From assembly GCA_015501055.1 (NCBI GenBank), contig JADNYV010000150.1, positions 1 to 64,000 of the forward strand: DNA of 64,000 bases, in the 5' to 3' direction. This DNA comes from Mucidula mucida (lineage: Eukaryota > Basidiomycota > Agaricomycetes > Agaricales > Physalacriaceae). Positions 55,254 through 64,000 of the stretch are shown here, in pieces (positions within the stretch are counted from its first letter, which is position 1; each line of letters starts with the position of its first letter). The notes under the pieces are model-generated. The model was not told where the DNA came from. It did not search any database and saw only the letters and a program-made list of their open reading frames with translations. Position numbers and translations under genes: made by a program.

Positions 55254-56864
55254 ATGGATACATCGGTTATCCTCATCCCTTATCTCCTCGTCGCATACTA
55301 TCTCGCTGAACGATGTATCCAGCTCACCCTCAAGTACACGTCCCCGTCATTCCATCAATGGCTCTTCGATACGCACAAGCTGCGAGTGTTCACCGGTATA
55401 TGCATGGGTGCATTGATCACATTGTTGTCGACGCCATCCTGCGCCCGTGCGTCATTCTTCGGACAAGATGAAGAGAGCACCACCAGATGTCTCCTCGGGC
55501 GCACCGTGCTCTGGGTTGCGGAGCTCAACCGACTGGACTTGCACACTTTATACGTCGTCCATCATCTCGCGGCGCTCCTCGCGTTGGGTGCAACGCTCAC
55601 GCGCCATTGGCCGCTTACTCCCTTCCTCGTCATCGTCACCACTCTCATTTCCGAGATACCTGGTGACATACTCTGGATGATGGCTGCGTGGAGAGACTTC
55701 TCACAGACGAAGCGGCGTTCGGGATTTCACCAGCGTCTCATCTTGTTCAACATCGTCCAATACACCGTCCTTCGATCCTATGGTATCGCGCGCGCCGCTG
55801 TTTTCCTTTGGACAGCCCCAGATGTTCGGTTCGCGGACAAGGCTGCTGCATGGAGTATGATGGGCGCGCATGTGCTATTCTGCGTCATGTACATTCGGCG
55901 GCAGATAGTTTCATTGTTCGGGCATTGGTCAACGGAGAAGACGAAGCAGCGACTTAGCGTCCAATCCAAGTATCGCCCATACCACATCGTGCTACTAGGG
56001 AACTGGATCTTCACGATCTACGGCCCGTTGATGGGTCTGGGGTTCGCTTCACTGGCGCTGGCTGTTGTTATCCTGACGCCAGTATCGACTTCTCATACAT
56101 ATAGTCTTCCCATCGTTTTAGGTTCCGCCTTCGTTGGAGCGCGACTCTTCTCCTTCGTCTTCGAAGACGGACTACGCTCCAAGACCGTTTTGCGCCCGGG
56201 ATTCTGGCTTCATGGGGGTATGGGTGGCGCTAGTGCAGCAGTGGTTGTGTTGCATCACATAGGAATCCTCCCGGACGCGTGGTCATTCCTCGGAGCCTTG
56301 GGTGTCGGACTCCCCTTCTACGAAGTCTTTTCGCGTATTGGATGTCATCATTATGGCTGCTGTTATGGGTGTCCTTTAGCTGAAGTTGCTTGGGCCCCTC
56401 AATTCCTTAGCGTGACGTACGCGCATCCTACGTATTCCGCATTAGCGCGTTCACGTCCGCAGTGGGTCAAAGTACCCTTATTCCCTATACAACTCCTTTC
56501 GGCTCTGGGTTTTGCTCTACAAGCCCTATTTGGTTCACTCATACTGTTCGTTTACAAGGACGTCTCTGTTGCGTTTGTAGGATCCATGTCGCTCGCAGGG
56601 CATGCACTCGTCCGACTGATCAGCGAGCGCTATCGCGCGGATTATCGTGGGATGGAGAGGAGTAGGATTTCTCTTACAGCGTGGTTTGCGATATTGCAGT
56701 TCCTCTTGGGGATGGGATGTGCTTGGTGGACGTTCACATTTCAGCGATCTCCTGGTAGTATGATACACTTTGACGTGGCAAACATGGGACCAGTATGGAC
56801 TGCACTGATTCTGGGAACTGTTGCCTATGGGGTGAATCGGGGCGAAATAGGGCGATGGGTGTGA
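55254..56864 (+). CDS. Intronless fusion protein: TLC-like domain plus Lgt-like domain, polytopic membrane protein
   Basis: 536 residues, no intron, about 12-14 hydrophobic segments. Residues about 30-220 resemble a TLC (TRAM-LAG1-CLN8) domain: LRVFTGICMGAL, then LDLHTLYVVHHLAALLALG with the His pair (103-104), then EIPGDILWMMAAWRDF. Residues about 240-480 match prolipoprotein diacylglyceryl transferase motifs in order: GARLFSFVF (295-303), LHGGMGGAS (319-327, with the His-Gly-Gly of the active site), SRIGCHHYGCCYGCP (360-374, with the signature Arg), FPIQLLSALG (410-419) and RLISERYR (454-461). In bacteria Lgt moves diacylglyceryl from phosphatidylglycerol to a lipoprotein Cys; TLC enzymes handle acyl chains and sphingolipids. 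A lipid-transfer role in the ER or vacuole membrane is inferred. The acceptor is unknown. Lack of introns may hint at bacterial origin of the C-terminal half. Confidence 0.82.
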   Translation: MDTSVILIPYLLVAYYLAERCIQLTLKYTSPSFHQWLFDTHKLRVFTGICMGALITLLSTPSCARASFFGQDEESTTRCLLGRTVLWVAELNRLDLHTLYVVHHLAALLALGATLTRHWPLTPFLVIVTTLISEIPGDILWMMAAWRDFSQTKRRSGFHQRLILFNIVQYTVLRSYGIARAAVFLWTAPDVRFADKAAAWSMMGAHVLFCVMYIRRQIVSLFGHWSTEKTKQRLSVQSKYRPYHIVLLGNWIFTIYGPLMGLGFASLALAVVILTPVSTSHTYSLPIVLGSAFVGARLFSFVFEDGLRSKTVLRPGFWLHGGMGGASAAVVVLHHIGILPDAWSFLGALGVGLPFYEVFSRIGCHHYGCCYGCPLAEVAWAPQFLSVTYAHPTYSALARSRPQWVKVPLFPIQLLSALGFALQALFGSLILFVYKDVSVAFVGSMSLAGHALVRLISERYRADYRGMERSRISLTAWFAILQFLLGMGCAWWTFTFQRSPGSMIHFDVANMGPVWTALILGTVAYGVNRGEIGRWV

Positions 56865-57062
56865 TACCTTAGATACAGAGTTTAAAGCATGTATGACGCC
56901 GAGCAAGAAATCGATCTTATTGTATAGTACTGAATTTCGGGTTTCCCTTACGATAGAGCTCCTTAGTAGACCATGCTTTTACTTCTTTGAATGTCATGAT
57001 TATATCGTATTCTGAAATCTATATGCGAAATTACATTTCCACCGCCAAACACAACACCACGT

Positions 57063-58157
57063 CTAGAATTCCAAATCCGCACTCCAGCTCTCATACGCGT
57101 CCATGTCCTTCTTGTACTTCTCCAACTTGGCGCGGATTTTTGCGTACGCGTCTTTACCCAGAGGCAGCCAGAGCGGGGGGTTCTCCAGCGCAGCGGCCTT
57201 GTACACTGCGGCGCTGAGCTTCGCGGGGTCGCCCTTGATCATCGCGGCCGGGTCGGTGACGGTTTTGAAGGCATTGCGGATGGCGACACCCTCGACGGCG
57301 GGGTTCGTGTACGCGGGGTGGGCGTAGATCTCGTAAGATTTCTCAGCGCCCCCGGCACCTCCGGTTCCCTTGAGACCGTCGGTGAGGAAGTAGCCAGGTT
57401 GGAGGATGAGGACCTGGAGAAAGAACGGTTAGTCGAGGGCTGATGGAAGAGGAAGAGGTAGGATGTACCTTGACGTTCCATGCGGGGTCGAGCTCCTTGG
57501 AGAGAGCCTCGCTGAGGGCTTCCATCGCTTGAGTGGATGTTAGCGATCGAAGGCTAAAGGGACGACTCGAACGACATACCATGCTTAGTCGCGCCGTAGT
57601 ATCCAGTGCATCCATCGACCGTGTGACCGAACATGGACGCCATCTGCAATAATCGTCCACCCGATGGCTTGTTCACATCCCGCATGTGTTCGAGCGACTT
57701 GCGCAGCACAATCGTCGATCCCCAGAAGTTGGTCTACAAGCCACGATCAGCGATAAAATCATCGTAGGTAAATGCACATACCTCGAAGAGACCCCTGCAG
57801 ACATCCAAAGGCACAGCCTCGACTTCACCGACGTTGGGGAAACCCGCGTTGTTATAGAGGACATCGATACGGAGGCCCTTGGATTTGATCTCCTCAAAGG
57901 CGGCATCGATCTGCTCGGGCTTTGTCACGTCCATCTTCACGACGGTTACGCGATCCTTGGGCAGATCCGCGAGCGTCTCGGGGCGGCGCACAGCAGCGAT
58001 GACATTGTCTCCGTTCTTGAGGACACAGTCGAGCATGGCACGTCCGAAACCGGCGTTCGCGCCTGTGACTAGAAGAAAATAGCAGCCGCGCGTTAGAGCT
58101 GATTGATGTTTGAAAGGTGGAGAGGAGAGACGCACTGAGCCAAACTTTGGGAGCCAT
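57063..58157 (-). CDS. Short-chain dehydrogenase/reductase (classical SDR)
   Basis: Five exons: 58157-58136, 58068-57782, 57733-57580, 57527-57469 and 57413-57063, giving 290 residues in phase. The short first exon encodes MAPKVWL, and splicing restores the cofactor motif MAPKVWLITGANAGFGRAM (TGxxxGxG). NNAG is in VLYNNAGFPNVG. The catalytic pair Tyr and Lys is in GYYGATKHAMEAL, with the active-site Ser in LLQMASMFG. The C-terminus (LKGTGGAGGAEKSYEIYAHP) resembles fungal NAD(P)-dependent oxidoreductases. It probably oxidises or reduces a small alcohol or carbonyl in the cytosol; the substrate is unknown. It converges with the TLC-Lgt gene, the stops being about 200 bp apart. The gene looks intact. 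Confidence 0.9.
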
Positions 58158-58992
58158 TAGAAAAGGTAGTGGTGCGATGTGGAGAGGGAAAGATAGAGTT
58201 GAGGATGAGGCAAACGGGGTTTTTCTCTGAATGTTATATAGAGACACGCCACGCTGTCCCAGGGTGATCGTGTTTCTAGAAAGGAGGCATGTTACGCGTC
58301 AAATACATTCCGTCGATGGTCATCGGATGGGCGTAACGCGTTGCCATCTTTCCAAGACTGTTGTTCCTCCTTCCCGTTGCACAAAATCAGAATCCACGGT
58401 TGGTACATAGACACAGAGTGAACAAAAACTCGTATGTGGACTCGAGATGCGCTGTGAGGGTGTGAGATCAAGGAAATCAGTCCGAGCGCAGGGCGGCATG
58501 CATTTAATCCCGTTCCGGAACGATCATTTGATTTTAATTATTCTTGGAATTGAAATCAGAAACACTACCGTCGCGAGTAGCGAAACTAGTTATGCTTACA
58601 AGACTACGAAGATTTGCAGAGGTTTGAATAGCGCATTCAAGACAGCACCTAGAAAGATATCCATCATCAAGGCAAACCGCTTGCAGAGGCAAAGAGACAC
58701 ACGTTGTCAATGCGAATCCGAATTTGTCTGGATTTTTCATTTGGAAGTTAGGGACCTGGCGATGCTCTGACGCGGTCTGGAATGGGGTGAGGCGCAGGCG
58801 TGCTGGTAGAACAGTCGTCCAAGACTCCCAGTCGTGTCCAAGTCGTGTCGCCAGGAGGACTGATAGACGTACAAGATTAGCCTTCCTTGGCGTGCTAAGA
58901 TAATAGCCGGATCGATCCATACCAATTCGTGCAGCGTAAACTCACTGGGAGAACTAACTGGAACAAAGCTGGAGCGACATAAGAAGAGGCAT
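58158..58992. other. Intergenic, no confident gene
   Basis: A minus-strand open frame at 58920-58534 (128 codons, LRLTPFQTASEHRQVPNF) could be a downstream exon of the hydrophobic fragment at 58993-59190, but no clean splice model was found. Confidence 0.3.
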
Positions 58993-59183
58993 TCAAGCGA
59001 AATGAAAGGCACGTTGGAGGTGCAAGGTCTCGATAAAGATCACAATCATGCTCCAGGACGTCAAAAGGAATGCATGGAGGCCAATGAACACGACAGTCGT
59101 CCCGGCAATCGTTATCGCGAGTATACTCCTCGCTGGTTGCCCTGTCATGGAAATGTAAGATTTTGACAGAGACCAAGATGAGA
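58993..59183 (-). pseudogene. Hydrophobic membrane-protein fragment next to the TIR element
   Basis: The frame reads SWSLSKSYISMTGQPARS and then two adjacent hydrophobic helices (ILAITIAGTTVVFIGLHAFL, LTSWSMIVIFIETLH) before a stop. It resembles one exon of an Agaricomycete multi-pass membrane protein. The TIR transposon begins at 59184, directly at its 5' side, so the gene may have been separated from upstream sequence by the insertion. A first exon beyond the element was not found. Confidence 0.35.
59176..59183. other. Target-site duplication, left
   Basis: AGATGAGA directly abuts the left inverted repeat and is repeated exactly at 61568-61575. Confidence 0.9.
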
Positions 59184-59277
59184 CACCAACACTTCCCACT
59201 TAACCCACCTAATTAGGTGGTCAGGACACCCCCAGCGGACCACCTAACTAGGTGGGTTAAGTTGTTATTTACACCTA
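59184..59277 (+). repeat. Left TIR with nested palindromes
   Basis: Within the repeat, CTTAACCCACCTAATTAGG and CCTAACTAGGTGGGTTAAG form a 24-bp stem (one mismatch) around a 15-base loop AGGACACCCCCAGCG. CCACCTAATTAGGTGG inside the left stem arm is itself a perfect 16-bp palindrome. Confidence 0.9.
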
Positions 59278-59522
59278 GCGATATCAAGGCTCAGAATTGT
59301 ACAACTTGTAGTCCATCGCAAGGCCGTGTCAGCGGCGACAACATGCCGGGCCTTGGGCGCTGCCATCACCGCGTGATCGACGATTGTCATGGCCTCGCCC
59401 ACTGTCATCCTGGAATCCCGCCCCGCCGCTGTCGTCGCTGCCGGCGCACATGAAAAAAAATTGTAAAAAATAAAAATAAAATTGGTTGCGTATACGATAC
59501 ATTGTGCTACTACTATTTTCTT

Positions 59523-59989
59523 CTAAAAGTGCAAATTGAGGGTATAGTACGGGTGTCTTTTTGTAAGCTGGGTGGTATGAGGTAGAACGAGGGTACGCGC
59601 AGCACTCGCGCCAGGGATAACAGCCTCCATGAAGCCTTCAGAGGCGTTGCTCGAGTTGGAGATATCCGCCATGGGAAGGGGAGAACGGGAGGAAGACGCG
59701 GTTTGGCGCCGTCGTCGAAGCACGGACGTCGTTTTAGGTAGCAGCGGACTTGATGGGGAGGATAGTGACATCGCGAGAATGCTGGCATGTAGCGTCGTCT
59801 GCTGTCGGCGTGTTGTTAGAGGTGGAGGCGCCTTCGGACAGAGTTGTGAGTATCTGGCATGCAGCAACGCTGACGACACAGTAAATAGGTAAAGAATACG
59901 ATACACTCACCAGATACCGATATTTCAGGCCCCGCAGGCCGTCTTCGTCGCTGTGCTGTTATTCGCAGGTTCATGGAAAGACGTGGTGA
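59523..59989 (-). CDS. Possible small Ser/Arg-rich gene inside the TIR element
   Basis: ATG at about 59974 begins MNLRITAQRRRRPAGPEISV. A GTGAGT...GTCAG intron (about 41 nt, near 59880-59920) would join it in frame to the open segment ending at 59523 (LLHARYSQLCPKAPPPLTTR ... SSSRSPLPMADISNSSNASE). The product would be about 125 residues, basic and Ser-rich, without a recognised domain. It could be a captured host-gene fragment or a chance frame. Confidence 0.25.
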
Positions 59990-60589
59990 AGACCAAGAAG
60001 CTGCTTGATCGCTGTGTCGGATGTCCGGATCGAGTTGCCGGGTTCCGAACTATGGTGCGGGATTGCTCTCTACAGCGACGGCTGCAACGGAGTCGCTTTA
60101 TGAGCATCGGAAATATATATTATAAGCTGTTGCCATCTATCAGAAGAAGAATGAAGTGAATCCAGTAAGCACGCACAAAGATATACCTATATGTTATGAT
60201 TGTCCGGCTCATCGTCGACCTCGACGATGGCGATAATTGAAACACGCCGAAGTAAGATCGTCAGTTGTCTTGTATTGCATATAAATAATGTATGCTGCAA
60301 GATGGAGTCCATTAGTACACTCTGTGATGCAGGAATTTTGGTTGTACGAGAGCATATACGAGGCAATCCCTAAAGCATTTGTATGCACTTAACATCTTCT
60401 TTCGACTATTGACTGTCTTGACTCAAGATTTCCTTCATATCGGGAAATTCTTCCATGAGTGTAACTGTGTCAATAGACACTAATTGTCTATTACCCTCTG
60501 CCTTTCGCACTGTGGGTAACATTATAAACATTGCAGTCTGTACCACGTCTGACTACGCGATCGATGATCGTCTCTCTACCACTAACCAC

Positions 60590-61180
60590 CACCACCACGC
60601 CGTCGCACATGCCGGCTAGCTCTCTTCACTTCTGCTACTTCCTTCAGGCATGACATCCTGCTACGTGCTGACTCGGAGGCCCTGCTTGGCATGCGGCGAC
60701 TTCTATCCATGCAACAGTATGGTCTACAAAGCCAGAGCCGACATGCCTTGTCATCTGCGGGACGTGCGCGCGCGCACTGGGCAACGAAGAACACCTCTAT
60801 ATCGTTATTTCTCTGTCGGCCCTTCCGCCTGTGCTGTCGTCCACGAGATCCGACGAGAGGTGGCCGATGCATATGGAACGAGGCGACGAAGCACATCGAG
60901 AAGCTTACGGGGTCCACTGCGACAGTCAAGAGTAGAGCGGCTTGGGGAATGGACACTCAGTGCTGGCATGAGGGCGAGATGCAGAGTCAGATTTTAGTTT
61001 TGCCTGTGGAAGGGTGGTGGCGAGTGTCTGTTTGCGATTGGTTCGCGAGGGCGATTAGCTATGCAGACCGGACGACGGAAAGCGATTCAGATGGCTGCGA
61101 CGACGGGGAATCGGGATGAAGCGAGATACCCACACCGCCGACGATTGCGAGTGGTTTTACGAAGACGACTTGCTTTCGTG
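60590..61180. other. Unidentified open frames inside the TIR element
   Basis: Overlapping frames of 115-142 codons on the plus strand (for example 60691-61119) and 124 codons on the minus strand. None has a recognised motif. The low-ambiguity plus-strand stretch KHIEKLTGSTATVKSRAAWG might be a captured exon. No transposase motif was seen. Confidence 0.25.
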
Positions 61181-61473
61181 TTACGGTTCCCGAATATTTT
61201 ACTAACAGAGTACTTGTCTGTGTACAGTACTAAATTATCTATTTGAATGATTTTCTTAAAATTTTTGGGTGCCTATGAGGTGGGCAAGTGACGAGACGAC
61301 GGGAGCGGCGTCGGGACGATGAGCGGAAGGATTGATCGCATGCCGATCACGCAATAGCGACGAATTGACGGGAGCAGCGTCGGTTTGATGGGCGGGACAG
61401 TGATGATACGTCGATCACACGGTAGTGACGGCTAGCGAGTGCTACAAGTCCGTTGTACTTGTAAAATATTGCG

Positions 61474-61567
61474 TAGGTGTAAATAACGACTTAACCCACC
61501 TAGTTAGGTGGTCCGCTGGGGGTGTCCTGACCACCTAACTAGGTGGGTTAAGTGGGAAGTGTTGGTG
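61474..61567 (-). repeat. Right TIR with nested palindromes
   Basis: Inverted copy of 59184-59277 differing at two positions (A/G in the palindrome centre, T/C after GGGTTAAG). It can form the same 24-bp hairpin. Confidence 0.9.
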
Positions 61568-61575
61568 AGATGAGA
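61568..61575. other. Target-site duplication, right
   Basis: AGATGAGA, exact match to 59176-59183. Confidence 0.9.
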
Positions 61576-61603
61576 CGTGTAGTATGGATAACCGGCCGCC
61601 GTT

Positions 61604-62112
61604 TTAGATGTCGAAAATAGGCGTGATGACGTGGGTGGCCTGTTGTAAATAACGCGCGACGTTGAGGAGTCGAGCTTTGCCGTAGATGATGTTGAACTGA
61701 TACGCGTCAGAGTCAGAGTCGTCGCAAAGTTCTTCAGGTGTCAATCTGCGGTCTATTACATAGGAGTCAATTCTTTTGCGCTCTCCAAACTTTTCAGCAG
61801 CGGGGAACAAACGGTGTCGAATGAATGTGGCGTAGTCCTTCACCTGATATCAGTAGCGCCGAGGAGATTAATTCGTGGTGTAAGCTGCTGTGACCACTAC
61901 TACTAGTGGTCGTGTCAACGAATCGCCAATGAACAGGAAGGAATTGGGTAAGTCTCAGAGCGTGAGAAATAAAGAGATGCCGAAACACGGCACGTTTGCG
62001 TTTTCCACTCTACCGACTGCTTCTGTTTGTGACCGCGCCGACGACCTCGCCAGTCCAGGAACACGGAATTGTGGAATATACGCATGCAATTTGGCACTAC
62101 CAGCTCGAGCAT
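61604..62112 (-). CDS. Hypothetical protein, terminal exon(s)
   Basis: The last exon likely runs from 61849 (after acceptor GATATCAG) to a stop at 61604, encoding KDYATFIRHRLFPAAEKFGE and ELCDDSDSDAYQFNIIYGKA, a hydrophilic helical segment ending in HVITPIFDI. Upstream minus-strand frames at 62112-61915 (MRIFHNSVFLDWRGRRRGHK) and 61988-61794 could supply earlier exons, but no join is certain. The stop lies about 30 bp from the TIR element's target site. No family was recognised. Confidence 0.35.
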
Positions 62113-62601
62113 ATCATGTCTAAATCAATCGTTGGTATTCTCAATTGAGCTATGAGAAGTCGTGGCACTGTTTACATTCATTCAGATTACTCGATAGACG
62201 CGGAATACGACACCTTCATTATCTTGCGCAGCATTCAGGAATCGCCCATCTTTGTGCTACGTTGATATCCAGGCGGTGTTGACAGCAAACTAGCGGAACT
62301 TGACAGTTGGAATGCTCCAGTGACTGGGCTCAATTCGACTCTTCCTTCTTTTCTTCCCATGATAGCCTTGCAATTCGTTCCTTATGAGGCGCTGCCCACG
62401 AGGGGCGTTGACTTGAGGAATGACTGCTTGATCGCCTTCAGGTACCCCCTCAAAAACATGTAGATCGTCAGAGGTATAAAAGACGGTGTACAAACAGATG
62501 GGCTCCATTCACTCAGGCGCAAAACTCGGGAGGGACTACTTCTTTGTAAATGCGCAGGTCAGAAGGTCAGCATTTCCCGATACTGGAAACATCGCTCTGA
62601 A
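62113..62601. other. Intergenic, no recognised feature
   Basis: Only short motif-free frames on both strands. GGTATAAAAGACGG on the plus strand at about 62473 resembles a TATA box roughly 125 bp before the ATG at 62602. Confidence 0.35.
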
Positions 62602-63777
62602 ATGCTTCTAGTGACATTCATTCTTGCAATTCTTGCCTTTCTGTCCGTCGCCTGTGCTTGGAACAATCACGAGTGTCTGGCGCAGCTTAAGGCAGGAGAG
62701 CTCGGCGACAGGAGACTTGACAGCTCTGGTCGGCGTGTACATTGGGAGAACGCGACTGCCATGCCTTATGTCGTGTGTCGGGACAAACGCGAGGACGGTC
62801 AAGGACAGGAGTCATTTGACTGGTCCATGGTCCGTCGCCGCCTGCGCATCCATGGCCTGGGTATTGGTGGCCTATATCTTGACCGTAATCGACTCTTTTT
62901 CGGACGTAACCGAAGCAATCAATGCGAACAAAGCGTTGGTTCACTTTGGCTTTGGGTTCGTTTGTTCTTAACTTCTTTCTTGGAATGCAAAGCATCGACT
63001 CACCATCTTTCAAGATATCTCCAAAGTGCGACTCGGATCGACTTCAAGTTGCGCTGACAGAGGCTTACCGAAAGGCGTTCGTCGCCACGAGTGATGACCG
63101 AGTGATACAGGTGCACCTCCCCGAGTCCAGGATTGGAAAGCGACGTGCATTCACATTTCTCCAAAGAGATCAACTAGCATCTCCCGATGAAAGCTGTACC
63201 TCTCCTATCTTCAACTATGCGCGCGCTTTCCCGTGGGCACGCAACGTCGAGACGCTTGCGACGAGCTTTTGTTACGCTTCAGAGCACGCGGACCACAATG
63301 TTCCTGTCAAGCTGGAAGCAGAGTGGGTGAGAGAGAAGGACGGACGTTATACATTCCGAAACCCGAATTGGCACGAAGGATCAGCTCATGGCGTACTGGA
63401 CGCCCTGGCCTGTCAGTGGGCAGCTTTCAGAACGATCGCATCTTGTAAAAAGGATGGCAATCGCGTCGCCCCGTAGCAGGGTCCTCGTATTTTCACGGCT
63501 GGGAAAGACTATGGCAGCGCTCAACTCTGTATGGATTGTTGTAGTCTGCATCTTTCAGTTTTCTAATGTCTTTGATCGTTGCTACTGTAACAGTAGCGTT
63601 CTGGGACGCGGCGTTGGGAAATCATTCAACACGATGCAGCTCGTTCATTCTGACCAGACCAACGTTATGCATGCTTGGATTGGTGGCGTTGCTTTGGCTC
63701 TTATTTCGGCTTTAGCGTTTGTAGGCTTCGTACAGATCTACATAGATCCTCCCATGCACTCGGCTACAGAGCATTGA
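62602..63777 (+). pseudogene. Multi-pass membrane protein of an Agaricomycete family, broken
   Basis: Begins with a signal peptide (MLLVTFILAILAFLSVACA) and an extracellular Cys-containing stretch. Recognisable parts follow in order: VAACASMAWVLVAYILTVID and DSFSDVTEAINAN (but shifted one frame), SVGSLWLW (back in the first frame), an intron, then ISPKCDSDRLQVALTEAYRK, FNYARAFPWARNVETLATSF, and finally a shifted frame with AALNSVWIVVVCIFQFSNVF, RCYCNSSVLGRG and AWIGGVALALISALAFVGF. Two opposite frame shifts surround the first helix, and a central membrane segment expected before PRSRVLV is missing. The family is known from many mushroom genomes and its function is unknown. Confidence 0.6.
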
Positions 63778-64000
63778 CGATACTTATTTCCTACCGTTTA
63801 GCATATTATTTGAGGCGACGATTCATGCAAAAAATATTCAGTGGCGCAAATAAAGTACTAATTTATCAACATAATACGCGTTCTAAAAGTGCAGCTCCTG
63901 ATTGGGGAGCGTGGCCGCCGGAGTGTGCTTCAGTGTGGCGCACCAATCCATCTCTTCAGTTTAGAATTGGCTGCTGTGTGGGAAAGCCTAACAAATGACT
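63778..64000. other. Window end, no recognised feature
   Basis: About 220 bp downstream of the membrane-protein relic with no supported gene. Confidence 0.3.

Larger units (their letters stand above)
59184..61567. mobile_element. Non-autonomous TIR DNA transposon, 2384 bp, 8-bp target duplication
   Basis: Terminal inverted repeats of 94 bp (59184-59277 and 61474-61567) with two mismatches, flanked by a perfect AGATGAGA duplication. An 8-bp duplication is typical of hAT and a few other superfamilies; the ends start CACCAACAC. Subterminal regions share short related blocks (ACTTGTAG, CGTGATCGACG) in inverted orientation. The interior has no transposase: a poly-A/T patch (59453-59484), a possible small gene (59523-59989) and unidentified sequence follow. 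Mobilisation would need a transposase from elsewhere in the genome. The near-perfect ends and flanks indicate a fairly recent insertion. Confidence 0.85.

Noticed and set aside
59184..61567. Reading the palindromic ends as a replication origin or telomere-like sequence
   Set aside because: Exact inverted ends plus an 8-bp direct duplication are explained by transposition; GGGTTAAG is not the TTAGGG telomere repeat.

Overview
This window is nuclear DNA of a filamentous fungus, most likely an Agaricomycete (mushroom-forming basidiomycete). The evidence is dense spliceosomal introns of about 50 nt with GTRNGT donors and YAG acceptors, families typical of that group (large F-box proteins, a sedolisin, CYP52/CYP63-like P450s, a thaumatin-like protein, GT8 and SDR enzymes) and a chromodomain Ty3/gypsy retrotransposon. 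No bacterial operon structure is present.

Layout. 1-6.6 kb is a decayed chromovirus (109-6589) with two LTRs, a Tf1-type self-primer site and an intact RNase H-integrase-chromodomain reading frame. 6.8-8.1 kb is a minus-strand gene for a coiled-coil, acidic, FG-rich protein. From about 8.4 to 25.7 kb the DNA is dominated by degenerate repeats. Two families carry tRNA-like Pol III A-box motifs: about 19 plus-strand copies of a TGRCCTAGCGG unit between 9.3 and 20.2 kb, and a tandem array of about 370-bp units with minus-strand A-boxes between 21.8 and 25.5 kb. The array ends near a tRNA-Phe gene. Islands in this sea are a broken P450 (13.7-15.8 kb), an F-box gene (16.5-18.2 kb) and an intact six-exon FKBP12 gene (20.8-21.5 kb). 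A thaumatin-like pseudogene (26.5 kb) and a second P450 pseudogene (28.2-30.4 kb) follow; the second P450 is an inverted duplicate of the first.

From 31 kb on the window is more gene-like: a coiled-coil/J-like protein, a DUF4336 pseudogene, a GT8 glycosyltransferase, a gene-poor gap (36.7-40.8 kb), a small coiled-coil protein, a haloacid dehalogenase, a sedolisin with one frameshift, an F-box/Cys-cluster protein, a paralogue of the first F-box gene, a Pro-rich protein, a D-2-hydroxyacid dehydrogenase, an intronless TLC-Lgt fusion protein, a short-chain dehydrogenase, a 2.4-kb TIR transposon with a perfect 8-bp target duplication (59184-61567), and a broken multi-pass membrane protein gene at the right edge.

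The genes do not form one pathway. The most unusual items are the TLC-Lgt fusion (55254-56864), which couples a eukaryotic lipid-enzyme fold to a bacterial prolipoprotein diacylglyceryl transferase-like domain; the tRNA-like repeat landscape; and the TIR element with nested palindromes. Exon models were built by eye from splice signals, reading-frame phase and family likeness; no search or alignment program was run.
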